Of a stretch of DNA of 64,000 nucleotides, positions 23,904-32,931 are shown piece after piece (position 1 is the first letter of the stretch; each line of letters starts with the position of its first letter). Where the stretch lies: NCBI GenBank assembly GCA_017398335.1, contig JAFQGK010000018.1, positions 62,001-126,000 on the forward strand, in the 5' to 3' direction. Origin of the DNA: Bacteroidales bacterium (GTDB taxonomy: Bacteria; Bacteroidota; Bacteroidia; Bacteroidales; UBA932). The notes beneath the pieces are model-generated. The model made no database searches. It was given only the letters and a program-made list of their open reading frames with translations, and was not told where the DNA came from. Both the position numbers and the translations under genes were made by a program.

Positions 23904-24656
23904 ATGAGATGTGATAATTGCGGATGGAGCAATCCTGAAGGCTTGACCAAGTGTCAAAAATGTAATCAAGAACTTATTCCTGCTCCTGTATCATCTTCTT
24001 CAGCACCAGCAAATCAAGGCGCTTTCAATCAGACAATCATTGATCAGACCAAGGTACATTCTGTATCACAGGATCAGCAGGCTGTAGCTTGTCCTCGTTG
24101 TGGGTATCCATTGTCATCATCGAATACATTCTGTCCGAATTGCGGAACCCAGGTAAGTGTAGAAAAGCCATCCGAGCATGTTGAGTATGCTAAGACGGTA
24201 AGGATTCTTCCGGAAGAATTTCTCGAGACGGAATCTCCTGAAATTGTTGAGGAACATCTTAAAAAGACAGTTAGGGAAATACCTGCAGACCTTATGAATG
24301 CTACACAAAATTCCCAGACAGTCAGGGTGCTTCCAGAGGAAATGCTATGCGATGAAGAGGATGCTCAGCCGAAAGAGCCATCTTTCAGACTGATCCCAAT
24401 GGATAATTTCGATGGAGCTACGCCTCTTGCTAAAAAGTTCGAGGGTGCCGATACTATAATTAATGGAGAAGCACTCGTTTCTGAGGGATCCTATGTGCCA
24501 GAAGGACTGGAAGTCGAGTTTACATATGCAGATGATATGTGGACGTTAACAGATAAGACGGTTGAAAAAGCCGTGTATGTTTCGGCGGCCAACGGAGTAA
24601 ATGTGAAGTCGGGCGATATCATAGTTATAGGCAATCGTAGATATATATTCGAGTAA
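23904..24656 (+). CDS. Double zinc-ribbon protein with C-terminal FHA-like segment
   Basis: 250 residues. Two zinc ribbons: CDNCGWSNPEGLTKCQKC (residues 2-19) and CPRCGYPLSSSNTFCPNCG (about 63-81). The middle (90-170) is acidic with two repeated TVR(I/V)LPEE(F/M)L segments that look like peptide motifs. The C-terminal 75 residues end SGDIIVIGNRRYIFE, the typical last strands of an FHA domain, but the phosphothreonine-binding GR and SxxH motifs are not obvious. First gene after the structured RNA; its stop overlaps the kinase start (TAATG). The threonines in the repeats are possible kinase targets (inference). Confidence 0.65.
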   Translation: MRCDNCGWSNPEGLTKCQKCNQELIPAPVSSSSAPANQGAFNQTIIDQTKVHSVSQDQQAVACPRCGYPLSSSNTFCPNCGTQVSVEKPSEHVEYAKTVRILPEEFLETESPEIVEEHLKKTVREIPADLMNATQNSQTVRVLPEEMLCDEEDAQPKEPSFRLIPMDNFDGATPLAKKFEGADTIINGEALVSEGSYVPEGLEVEFTYADDMWTLTDKTVEKAVYVSAANGVNVKSGDIIVIGNRRYIFE

Positions 24657-25975
24657 TGCAGGGATACATACCGAACATTGTTCCGGAAAGGCACATCTGT
24701 AAGGTTGGCGAGATTATAAACTCTCGCTATACAATCGTGTCCCTTCTGGGTGAGGGATCGTTTGGTCATGTATTCATGGTAAAGGATTTTTCTGGCAGGG
24801 AGTTCGCTCTTAAGCTTCTGCATTTATGGGATGTCCCTTCAGACATACGTCAGCCGTTAATTGACCGATTCGAAATGGAGTATAGGACTGGGCGTATAGT
24901 CAGCGACTATCTTGTTCACTCTGTGGATATCGGCTATCTTGCTGGTAATCCATATATAGTAATGGAATATTGTAGCGGGGGAGATCTCAGTTCAAGGTTA
25001 GGTGATGGGGGCGTTCAAACTTTAAGGTATGCCCGCGATATCCTTCGTGGTTTGAATGATCTTCATATAAACGGAAAAGTACATCGTGATCTGAAACCGG
25101 AAAATGTGCTTATAAAATCCGATGGTATTGCGGCTTTGACGGATTTCGGCATCTCTGGTGACCGAAATAAAAGAATGACCGAAAGAAATATTTTCGGAAG
25201 ACCATATCAGGTGTTCGGTACATATGCGTATATGCCACCAGAACAGGTTAATAGAGCGAGAGGTGGCAGTACAGTACTCCCGACGACGGATGTCTTTTCT
25301 TTTGGAGTACTCTTATATCAGATGATAACAGGAAAACTACCGTTTGGTAAACTGGAGAGCCAAAATGACCTTGTGTGGTATCAGAAGAAAGGAAAGGCAG
25401 GAGACTGGGATAAAATAACCTTATACAATACTCCTAATGGAAAATGTTGGGAACCTGTGATTGAAGGATGTCTTCAGCCAGATTATAAGAATCGCTTGCA
25501 GAATGCTGCTGCAGTAATGGAACTTTTGCCGGATTTCGGTCTGGTAAATAATCAATCTCCAAATACTCTAAAGACGGTAAATGTTTCCAATGAAGGCGAT
25601 GTGGCTTCAATCAGAGGTTGCAGAATCATGATTCTGCAGGGATTGGAATATGGAAAGATCTACGATCTGAGTGCTATGGTAAAGCAAAACAAACGTTTTC
25701 TTCTGACACTTGGTAGAGGCGAAGATAATTCGATACAACTTATGGATTATCAATCTTTCTATACGTCGAGGTACCATTGCACGATTGAAATCGGACAAGA
25801 CTTGCGTTCTGCCACAATAAGAGATGGACAATGGGATGTGGAGTCACGTTGTTGGAGGTCTTCTTCGAATGGAACATACGTCAATTCGACAGAAGTTTCA
25901 TCAGTTGGACAGCAATTGAGAGAGGGTGATATTATAACAATCGGTGAAATAACCATAAGATTTGAATCCTATTAA
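24656..25975 (+). CDS. Ser/Thr protein kinase with C-terminal FHA domain
   Basis: 439 residues. Hanks-type kinase (about 25-290): G-loop LGEGSFGHVF (31-40), ATP Lys53 in FALKLL, catalytic HRDLKPEN (143-150), DFGIS (163-167), and PPEQ of the P+1 region. All key residues are present, so it should be active. C-terminal FHA domain (about 345-439): LGRGEDNSI, SRYHCTIEI and SSNGTYVNSTEV carry the conserved Gly-Arg, Ser-x-x-His and Asn residues that read phosphothreonine. No membrane span. Start codon overlaps the stop of the zinc-ribbon gene. Probably the central kinase of the locus. Confidence 0.92.
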   Translation: MQGYIPNIVPERHICKVGEIINSRYTIVSLLGEGSFGHVFMVKDFSGREFALKLLHLWDVPSDIRQPLIDRFEMEYRTGRIVSDYLVHSVDIGYLAGNPYIVMEYCSGGDLSSRLGDGGVQTLRYARDILRGLNDLHINGKVHRDLKPENVLIKSDGIAALTDFGISGDRNKRMTERNIFGRPYQVFGTYAYMPPEQVNRARGGSTVLPTTDVFSFGVLLYQMITGKLPFGKLESQNDLVWYQKKGKAGDWDKITLYNTPNGKCWEPVIEGCLQPDYKNRLQNAAAVMELLPDFGLVNNQSPNTLKTVNVSNEGDVASIRGCRIMILQGLEYGKIYDLSAMVKQNKRFLLTLGRGEDNSIQLMDYQSFYTSRYHCTIEIGQDLRSATIRDGQWDVESRCWRSSSNGTYVNSTEVSSVGQQLREGDIITIGEITIRFESY

Positions 25976-25994
25976 CAACTTAATATTAAACGCT

Positions 25995-27710
25995 ATGGAC
26001 ACAAATTACAAAAGAACAGTTGCCGGCTCAGTAGGAGCAGGTCTGGGTGCCATCTTTAATGCGACAGGACGTACTTACTATATTCTGGAGCATAAGACGA
26101 ACTCAAAGTATCATCATGCAGGTGAATCTCAGAAGATCATCGTAGATCAAATCGAGCTTGGACGTGATTCAAGTTGTCAGGTAAGATTTGATGAGGCATT
26201 TGAGACAGTAAGTAGAAGGCATGCTGCTATTGTTCGCGATGGTTCTAACTGGAAACTTATTCCACTTTCCAACACGAATGCTACTCTCGTAAACGGTCAG
26301 CCGATTTCAAACGAAAGGATCCTAAATTCCGGTGATGAAATCAGACTTTCCAGCCAGGGACCTGTTATGGGATTCATCATGCCACAGGGACAGCAGAGTC
26401 TTGTAAAGAGTATAGGTCTTACGGAGAGAATGAACCTTTTCCGCAAACAGGCACTTCGCCCATATAAGACTGCTATCTGGATACTTTTCATTGTCCTTAT
26501 ACTTGCAGTAGGCGGTCTGGTAGGATGGAATGTATGGCAGTCAAAGAATTATGAAGCGCAGCTTGCTGATATGCAGTTCGAGCAGCAGATGATTTCTGAT
26601 GAAATGGCAGCAAAGGAGGCTGAAATATCAGCTCTTACGTCAAAGCTTAACAATGCAGAGACAAGAGCCAGAATGACAGCATCTGATGTTCGTAAGGCAA
26701 ATGAGGCGATCCAGCAGTATGAGGCAGAAAAGGCAGAACTCGCAAAGAAGCAGCAGGAGATTGAAGCTTCAATCAATGAGTTGAATAAGAAAGTGGAAGA
26801 AGAACCTGTAGCTCCTGTGGTTGAAGAAAAGAACCAGCTTGAAAAAGTTGCCGAGACAGAAACTCCGGTAGCGCAGGCTGCAGATATTCAGGATTGCTAC
26901 AATTCTGTTTATTATGTCAAGATGGATGAAGTTACTGTCTTTGATAAGGATAATAAGGAACTTGTAAGGTTCACTACAGATTATCTAATTGGTGGAACAG
27001 GATTCATTCTTGATAACGGTCGCTTCATAACTGCACGTAGAGTTGTAGAGCCTTGGTTCTATTATAGTGGCAGCAAGGTGCTTGGTAAAGACCGTCGTGG
27101 TGTTTCTTGGACATTCAAGGATATCCAGGCAGCTTTGTCAAGAGAAGGTTATAAGGTTGTTGCCAATTATACTGCGTATGCTCCAAATGGTATGAACTTC
27201 AAGTTCAAGAATACTGATGTAAGAGGAGATCGCGGATTTGAAAGCACAGACAGCTATTATGTTCTGGAGGCTTATAAGCTTAATGCATCATTATACAGAT
27301 TGTTCCGTACCCAGGAGATAAAGCTCAAGAGCTATGACAAGACTACCAAGGCAGACTGGGTTTCAATGGCTAAGGCTGATCAGCTTCAGAAAGGCAATGG
27401 TCTTCCATTTGACGCATCATACTCAGTTTCTCCAGTCAGCGGTACTGAGGTTGTAATCCTTGGTTATCCTCTTGGAGCAGGTATGAAGAATTCAGAGTCA
27501 GTTAACCCTGACAAGAGAATAAACAATGTCAATGTTACCGGCCTTAATGATAAAGGTGTAATCGAACTTTCTAGCCGCAGGTATCAGGAAGGAAATGATG
27601 GAGCTCCTGTTCTTATCAACAAGGATGGCAAATGGGTTGTAATCGGAATCCTCAGCCATACAGATAGCTCTGATAGAGATGTGGTAGTTCCTATCAGTTA
27701 TACAAAATAA
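25995..27710 (+). CDS. FHA-TM-coiled-coil protein with degenerate trypsin-like domain
   Basis: 571 residues from ATG 25995. Cytosolic FHA domain (about 45-125: ELGRDSSCQV, SRRHAAIV, NTNATLVNGQPI, all key residues present), one membrane span (IWILFIVLILAVGGLVGW, about 165-185), a coiled coil (about 190-270), and a periplasmic S1-trypsin-like domain (about 300-571). The latter shows GGTGFILDNGRFITARRVV, where the catalytic His is Arg349, and EGNDGAPV, where the nucleophile Ser is Asp535. It should therefore bind rather than cut. It links cytosolic phospho-reading to the periplasm. A start 11 residues upstream would overlap the kinase gene. Confidence 0.8.
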   Translation: MDTNYKRTVAGSVGAGLGAIFNATGRTYYILEHKTNSKYHHAGESQKIIVDQIELGRDSSCQVRFDEAFETVSRRHAAIVRDGSNWKLIPLSNTNATLVNGQPISNERILNSGDEIRLSSQGPVMGFIMPQGQQSLVKSIGLTERMNLFRKQALRPYKTAIWILFIVLILAVGGLVGWNVWQSKNYEAQLADMQFEQQMISDEMAAKEAEISALTSKLNNAETRARMTASDVRKANEAIQQYEAEKAELAKKQQEIEASINELNKKVEEEPVAPVVEEKNQLEKVAETETPVAQAADIQDCYNSVYYVKMDEVTVFDKDNKELVRFTTDYLIGGTGFILDNGRFITARRVVEPWFYYSGSKVLGKDRRGVSWTFKDIQAALSREGYKVVANYTAYAPNGMNFKFKNTDVRGDRGFESTDSYYVLEAYKLNASLYRLFRTQEIKLKSYDKTTKADWVSMAKADQLQKGNGLPFDASYSVSPVSGTEVVILGYPLGAGMKNSESVNPDKRINNVNVTGLNDKGVIELSSRRYQEGNDGAPVLINKDGKWVVIGILSHTDSSDRDVVVPISYTK

Positions 27711-27726
27711 ATCCATTTAATGCTAG

Positions 27727-27756
27727 GATATGGTACGGGGTACCTGTGCCATATCC
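27727..27756 (+). other. Intercistronic hairpin
   Basis: GGATATGG (27727-27734) with CCATATCC (27749-27756), plus an alternative inner pairing GGTAC/GTACC, in the 73-base gap between the pseudoprotease and phosphatase genes. There is no T-run, so an RNA processing or stabilising structure is more likely than a full terminator. Confidence 0.4.
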
Positions 27757-27783
27757 GGCATTCTTATTATAAGAAAACATAAA

Positions 27784-28899
27784 ATGTCAGAAATGTTATT
27801 TAAGTTGACGGCCAGTACCAATGTGGGATGCGTCAGGACAAACAATGAAGACAACTTTATTGTAAATGAGAATCTGAGCAGTGGGAATTGGTTTGTCCCA
27901 AGCGATCTTTCCAAGACTATCTCTTTGGGAGAGAGTGGAGCAATACTAGTCGTCGCTGATGGAATGGGAGGGATGAATGCAGGAGAAGTTGCTTCTGCTA
28001 TTGCCATTGACACGATAAAGTCTGTTTTTTCTTTGGATGATTATTCAAAGATAATAGTATCAGATAAAAAAATCGAAGCATTTCTGAAGGATGCTATCAT
28101 TGATGCGGACACGAAAATCAAAGCGAAAGTAAAGGAAGATGATTCTACGTCCGGCATGGGAACGACGATAGTTATCGCCTGGATTTTAAAAGATGTAGCT
28201 CATATCGCTTGGTGCGGTGATAGCAGAGCTTATCTTTTCAATCCTAGTTCAGGCCTGGTCCGATTGTCAAAGGACCATTCATATGTTCAGGAGTTGGTAG
28301 ATGCAGGAAAACTTGATCCGGAACTTGCATTCGATCATCCTAACAGTAATATCATTACAAGAAGTCTTGGCGATTCTCCGGCTAAGGCTCGTCCGGATTA
28401 TGTCTCTAGGGTACTTACAGAAGGAGACAGCATTTTACTTTGCAGTGATGGACTTTGCGGCTTGTGCAGGGATGAGGAAATAGCCCAGATAATGATTGAT
28501 GCAGAGGATATAGAAAACTGTAAGAACAATCTTATCAAGGCAGCGCTTGAGGCAGGTGGATATGATAACGTCACTGTGGCATTGTTTGAGGTAGACTCGC
28601 TTGATAGTGAAGAGGTTGTGGTGACGGATACAACTAATGACCTAAAGACGGTCAAAAATCGGAAACGTCGTAGCCGCCGTCTGACATCATTGATTGTAAT
28701 ACTCGTGCTGGCAGCATTAGTGGGAGGACTTTATTATACCGGTAATTTAAAGCCGGTTCTAAGATATGTCAAGGATAAATTAGAGTATCTCCTTGATGAA
28801 TCTCCTAAGTCTCAGAATTCTTCTGAGATAGGTATGTTAAATATGGAAAATGCTAAGGATACATCGGATGTTGCGCCGGTGGATTCAATAAATATATAA
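27784..28899 (+). CDS. PP2C-family protein phosphatase with C-terminal membrane anchor
   Basis: 371 residues from ATG 27784. PP2C motifs: TNNEDNFIV (metal Asp), VADGMGGMNAGE (57-68), SGMGTTIV, AWCGDSRAYLF, LSKDHSYV, LCSDGL and GYDNVTVALF. The Mn/Mg ligands look intact. After the phosphatase domain (about 1-265) comes a basic stretch (KNRKRRSRR) and one span (LIVILVLAALVGGLYY, about 300-315) with a short outer tail, so it is a tail-anchored inner membrane phosphatase facing the cytoplasm. It would reverse the two neighbouring kinases. Confidence 0.92.
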   Translation: MSEMLFKLTASTNVGCVRTNNEDNFIVNENLSSGNWFVPSDLSKTISLGESGAILVVADGMGGMNAGEVASAIAIDTIKSVFSLDDYSKIIVSDKKIEAFLKDAIIDADTKIKAKVKEDDSTSGMGTTIVIAWILKDVAHIAWCGDSRAYLFNPSSGLVRLSKDHSYVQELVDAGKLDPELAFDHPNSNIITRSLGDSPAKARPDYVSRVLTEGDSILLCSDGLCGLCRDEEIAQIMIDAEDIENCKNNLIKAALEAGGYDNVTVALFEVDSLDSEEVVVTDTTNDLKTVKNRKRRSRRLTSLIVILVLAALVGGLYYTGNLKPVLRYVKDKLEYLLDESPKSQNSSEIGMLNMENAKDTSDVAPVDSINI

Positions 28900-28906
28900 T
28901 AGAGAT

Positions 28907-30004
28907 ATGCAATATTCGATAGGACAATTATTGGACGGGAGATATTCCTTGACCAGGTTCATCGGAAGTGGCAGTTTCGGTGAAGTATGGGTTGCGGTAG
29001 ATCGTGCGACAGATCTCGAAGTGGCAATCAAGATATATTTGTCGATGGATCCTAAGGGACTTGCTGACTTTAAGAAAGAGTTTCAGGTGTCTTTTGATCT
29101 GAACCATACTCATCTGTTGCATGCCAATTATTTAGGTACTGCATCTGAGGATAACAGACCTTATCTTGTCATGCCTCTCTGTCCGGAGGGCTCTGCAAGC
29201 CGGTATATCGGAAAGGCGGATGAGTTCATTCTATGGAAATTCATAAAGGACGTAGCAGCTGGTCTTGCATATCTGCATGAGCAGCATCCGCCGCTTATAC
29301 ATCAGGATATCAAGCCGGATAATATCCTTATTTCAAAGAATGGAGATTTTCTCATTACAGACTTTGGTATCAGTAAGCAATTGAGAAATACTCTAAAGAA
29401 GAGTGCTGGCCATCTCAGTTCCGCAGGATCGGTATCTTATATGGGACCGGAAAGATTCAGTAAACAGAGTATGCCGATCAAGGCTAGTGACATATGGTCA
29501 TTAGGTGCGACCTTGTATGAGTTGGCTACAGGAGATCTTCCGTTTTGTGGAATGGGAGGTAGTATGCAGAAGAAGGGTGCCGATATACCTGAACTTCCTG
29601 ACACCTTCTCGGATACATTGAACCTTGTTGTCATGTCTTGTATGGCAAAGGAAACATGGGAACGTCCGACTGCCAGACAACTCGAAGATTTTGCCTCAAA
29701 ACAATTGATGGGAGATTCTCCAAAGATAACATGGACATTGCCGACTTCGGCAAGTACCTCCAATCTTGTCCCTGTACAGCAGACAGTTTCTGTGCAGAGT
29801 GTTGAGTTAAGACAGAAACCGGTTGTAAATTCTAAACTTAAAAAAACGGTAGCCGTAGGATCTGCTCCCGTCATTGATCAATCACCGCAACAACCTCAGG
29901 TATTACCGGAAATAAAGGAATCGAAGCCTATTCCTGTGATTTTCTGGCTGTTGTCCGCTATAGCTGGATTGACAACAGGTTTTTTGTTGAACATCTTCAT
30001 TTAA
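28907..30004 (+). CDS. Membrane-anchored Ser/Thr protein kinase (HQD variant)
   Basis: 365 residues. Kinase domain 12-265: FIGSGSFGEVWVA (18-30), VAIKIY with Lys42, catalytic loop IHQDIKPDN (131-139), DFGIS, GPER, DIWSLGATLYEL. The catalytic Asp134 is present but the preceding Arg of HRD is Gln133, so it belongs with non-RD kinases, which generally do not need activation-loop phosphorylation. A Pro/Val-rich linker (270-335) leads to one C-terminal span (IPVIFWLLSAIAGLTTGFLL), leaving almost nothing outside. Starts 7 bases after the phosphatase gene. Confidence 0.9.
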   Translation: MQYSIGQLLDGRYSLTRFIGSGSFGEVWVAVDRATDLEVAIKIYLSMDPKGLADFKKEFQVSFDLNHTHLLHANYLGTASEDNRPYLVMPLCPEGSASRYIGKADEFILWKFIKDVAAGLAYLHEQHPPLIHQDIKPDNILISKNGDFLITDFGISKQLRNTLKKSAGHLSSAGSVSYMGPERFSKQSMPIKASDIWSLGATLYELATGDLPFCGMGGSMQKKGADIPELPDTFSDTLNLVVMSCMAKETWERPTARQLEDFASKQLMGDSPKITWTLPTSASTSNLVPVQQTVSVQSVELRQKPVVNSKLKKTVAVGSAPVIDQSPQQPQVLPEIKESKPIPVIFWLLSAIAGLTTGFLLNIFI

Positions 30005-30008
30005 TGGT

Positions 30009-31601
30009 ATGAAGCATCTGATAACATTATGTGCTCTTGTTTCGATGTGTCTGATGTCTTTTACTACTGTTGCGCAGACATTGACAAATAAGGAACGCAG
30101 ACATATTAATACTAAAGCGCTGTCTGTCATAGAGGATTATGAGCGCTATGCAACCTTATATGATGAGGATGCAGAATATGCTTTTATAAACCTTTTTGAT
30201 AATGAGCACACAATGGTTGTCTGTGATATTCTGGGGTTTGCCGGATATCTTGAAAAGATACCGTTAAGCGAATATGTCGATGCTTTGAGAAGAGATGCGG
30301 CAACGGTGACGATGGAAGTAAAGAATGTGCGTAAAGGAGAAATGACCTATGATGGTGAAGAGTGGGTGATTCCCATAATCTTCCAAAAAAGCATATCATA
30401 CATAGACAAGAATGATTATGTGTTTTCTACTGATGCGTTTTATGGAAAGGACTTAGAGATGCAGATGACTATTCACTACAATCCGGAGAGTGACATATGT
30501 CGTATTATCTCTCTGAGTGGCAGTATTGATTCAGATATTGCCTTTCCTGAGGGACGTTTTGTGATGCTCAATAAGGCAGATGTAAATAATGTGCCGGAAA
30601 AGTATCAGAAATATATTCCGGAACTGGAGGTGAACGGAGCCGTAATATCTTATAATCAATTCGATCAGGCTATTCTTCCTTCCGGGGAGCCATCAGTTAA
30701 GGATATAGATGTGCTTGTTTTTCAAGATACACTGCTAAAGGGCCCTAATTATGATGTAATGAAGTTTGATTTCAAACAAAGAAAGACAAGGCTGAAATTG
30801 CATTATGGAATTGCACCATTCGAGGCATATAAACTGTTGGAAAATAATAATATGGGCGATAGCTCGAAAGCTATGGAGGCAGGTGTTGATATTGGTTTCA
30901 CCTGGCGTGCAGGAAAGACGGGAAAGATGGGCTTCTTCTTGGGTGCAGGTCTGTCAATGAGTGAGTTGTCCTTGAGTTTGACAACCCCACCCCCCTTGAG
31001 CTATAATTATAAGACATCTGTGCAAGACAAATCTTCCGGATTGTTCAAAGATCTTAAATTAACTTATGATTTAAGGTCAGCATCAGAGGCATTGAAATTT
31101 ATGGATTTATATGTTCCTCTTTATTTTGAGATAGAGCATAAGGTTGGAAAGCATCTTTTGATTTCATGGAACTTAGGAGTAAAAGGATATTATAACTTTT
31201 CTGCAAAGCTGCAGCCTTATATGGTTGATGGCACCTTAAAAATAGAGGATAATGTGACATCTGAGGTCTCTAACAAGCCGATAGAAGGGCCATTTACGAA
31301 GTATATTTCTCCATCCTCATATAATAAGAGAATGTTTGATGTAAGTCTTATCGGTAATATCGGTTTTGATATAAATCTTCTGAAACGGAAGGTATATCTA
31401 AGTGTGAAAGGCGGATATGAATATGGTTTATTGCCTTCTTATATCGGTAATGGTAATAAGTATTTTGTTTATGAACATATTTTCCCTGTCGTATATGATC
31501 CGATTGAGGAAATGATTGTACCGACACATTCTCTGATTAGCAATATTTCACTTCGTCGTCAGGCTATCTGGCTTGAGACAGGACTCAAATTTAAGATATG
31601 A
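30009..31601 (+). CDS. Exported protein with probable C-terminal outer-membrane beta-barrel
   Basis: 530 residues; signal peptide MKHLITLCALVSMCLMSFTTVAQ. I do not recognise the N-terminal domain (about 25-260). The second half (about 270-530) is built of alternating strands (GVDIGFTWRAGKTGKMGFFLGAG, VPLYFEIEHKVGKHLLISWNLG, VSLIGNIGFDINLLKRKVYLSVKGG) ending in LETGLKFKI, as outer-membrane barrels do. Five bases after the kinase gene, and the stop overlaps the next start (ATGA). It could supply the outer-membrane end of the system (inference). Confidence 0.65.
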   Translation: MKHLITLCALVSMCLMSFTTVAQTLTNKERRHINTKALSVIEDYERYATLYDEDAEYAFINLFDNEHTMVVCDILGFAGYLEKIPLSEYVDALRRDAATVTMEVKNVRKGEMTYDGEEWVIPIIFQKSISYIDKNDYVFSTDAFYGKDLEMQMTIHYNPESDICRIISLSGSIDSDIAFPEGRFVMLNKADVNNVPEKYQKYIPELEVNGAVISYNQFDQAILPSGEPSVKDIDVLVFQDTLLKGPNYDVMKFDFKQRKTRLKLHYGIAPFEAYKLLENNNMGDSSKAMEAGVDIGFTWRAGKTGKMGFFLGAGLSMSELSLSLTTPPPLSYNYKTSVQDKSSGLFKDLKLTYDLRSASEALKFMDLYVPLYFEIEHKVGKHLLISWNLGVKGYYNFSAKLQPYMVDGTLKIEDNVTSEVSNKPIEGPFTKYISPSSYNKRMFDVSLIGNIGFDINLLKRKVYLSVKGGYEYGLLPSYIGNGNKYFVYEHIFPVVYDPIEEMIVPTHSLISNISLRRQAIWLETGLKFKI

Positions 31602-32302
31602 TTATGAGAAAAGGTTTACAGATTACCATGATGGTATTATTATATGTCGCATTTGCTGTTTGTGGATTCTTCCTGCAGGATGTTCTTATGGATGTTCTGA
31701 ATCATAGCAGTACGACAGAGATCAGTGATATGTCTGATACTTCGGGCGTACAGGAAATCAGTCCGGTACCTGTAATCGACAAGATATCATCTCCGGTTCG
31801 GGATGCTTCCGGAAAATATGGTTTTGAGGTCTTCGCAGCGGTAGCGACTGGAGACCAGATGATTTTCGTAGTCTATTCTGATCAGGAGTGCATCAATGAG
31901 GTCGCTAAGGAACTGCTTGGAAAATTCGAGTCGATACCTGCAAAAACCGATGGAAAATATTTTGTGAGGGTTCAAAATGCTACCACTAAAGATTATTCAG
32001 AGATTGTGGCAGTAAATGGTCTGGTGCCGTTGATCATGTACGAAAAAATATCGGCATTGGAGATTGAAAGAATTTGTAATTCAGGAGATTACGGAACAGC
32101 TCCAGTGAAATTCAACCATCGTATAGCACCAGGATGTCAGATTATCCCTCAAGGAATGAATGCAGAAGAAAGAAACGTCTCTACTGTTGCTGATGTATGC
32201 CAGAAGGTAATGATGGGAATATGGGAATCCATATCTGTCGTGAACATAGAATATGACTCCCAGAACAGAATGAAGAAACTTGTCATCAGGATTAACTATT
32301 AA
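31598..32302 (+). CDS. Single-span envelope protein of unknown function
   Basis: 234 residues with an N-terminal hydrophobic segment (ITMMVLLYVAFAVCGFFLQDVL, about 9-30) that could be an uncleaved anchor, then a soluble domain (about 60-234) with no recognised motif. ATGA overlap with the barrel gene shows translational coupling; a second ATG at 31604 is also possible. The end abuts the next gene (TAATG). Only its position in the array suggests a role. Confidence 0.65.
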   Translation: MIMRKGLQITMMVLLYVAFAVCGFFLQDVLMDVLNHSSTTEISDMSDTSGVQEISPVPVIDKISSPVRDASGKYGFEVFAAVATGDQMIFVVYSDQECINEVAKELLGKFESIPAKTDGKYFVRVQNATTKDYSEIVAVNGLVPLIMYEKISALEIERICNSGDYGTAPVKFNHRIAPGCQIIPQGMNAEERNVSTVADVCQKVMMGIWESISVVNIEYDSQNRMKKLVIRINY

Positions 32303-32306
32303 TGTT

Positions 32307-32912
32307 ATGAAGAGACTGATACTTATATTCATTTTGGGGATAGTTGCGCTCACAGGATTTGCTCAAAGACAATCTTTTGAGTTCTATTATATCGCGCATG
32401 ATAGGACCACGCCAGTCGGTAATCTGTGCAGACGTCTTGAAGAGATTTACGATATGGCTCGCAGTTATGATGACTTGGCGACAGTCTTTTATTTTCCAAA
32501 TTATGATAAACCCAAAATAGTCAAGATTAATCTGCCGGGAGATAATCGTAGTGAATTCGAAGAAATCATAAGTGAATTACGTATCAAGGACTCTCATGAG
32601 ATATATGCCGATCTGGATTATGAGAATATTCTGAATATCGTTAACGAGCACGATTTTATAGACGAATCTGGCTCACGGACCTACACTTCTGTGCTGTTCT
32701 GTTGGTATGTCAATCCTGATTTCTGGAGATTTGGATATAATGAGAAACTTATTGCCTCAATTTATTTCAGTCTGGAGTTAAATAAATATTTGGATTATGT
32801 CGCGATGCAGATCTGGCATGCTGATGATGACGGACTTGAGGTTGACAAGGAACTGCCTTTCGGTCATAAGAATCTGTGTCCGGAAGTAAAATTCATATTA
32901 CAGCAATATTAG
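32307..32912 (+). CDS. Small exported protein of unknown function
   Basis: 201 residues from ATG 32307 with a signal peptide (MKRLILIFILGIVALTGFAQ). The mature part is rich in Asp, Tyr and Phe (SFEFYYIAHDRTTPVG, VLFCWYVNPDFWRFGYNEK), with no cysteine pattern and no repeats. Family not recognised. Four bases after the previous stop and 19 bases before the VWA gene. Likely periplasmic. Confidence 0.65.
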   Translation: MKRLILIFILGIVALTGFAQRQSFEFYYIAHDRTTPVGNLCRRLEEIYDMARSYDDLATVFYFPNYDKPKIVKINLPGDNRSEFEEIISELRIKDSHEIYADLDYENILNIVNEHDFIDESGSRTYTSVLFCWYVNPDFWRFGYNEKLIASIYFSLELNKYLDYVAMQIWHADDDGLEVDKELPFGHKNLCPEVKFILQQY

Positions 32913-32931
32913 ACGAATAAAAAAAGAATAT

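Noticed and set aside
27727-27756. Hairpin before the PP2C gene as a transcription terminator that would split the array
   Set aside because: No T-run follows and no promoter is visible downstream before the phosphatase gene.
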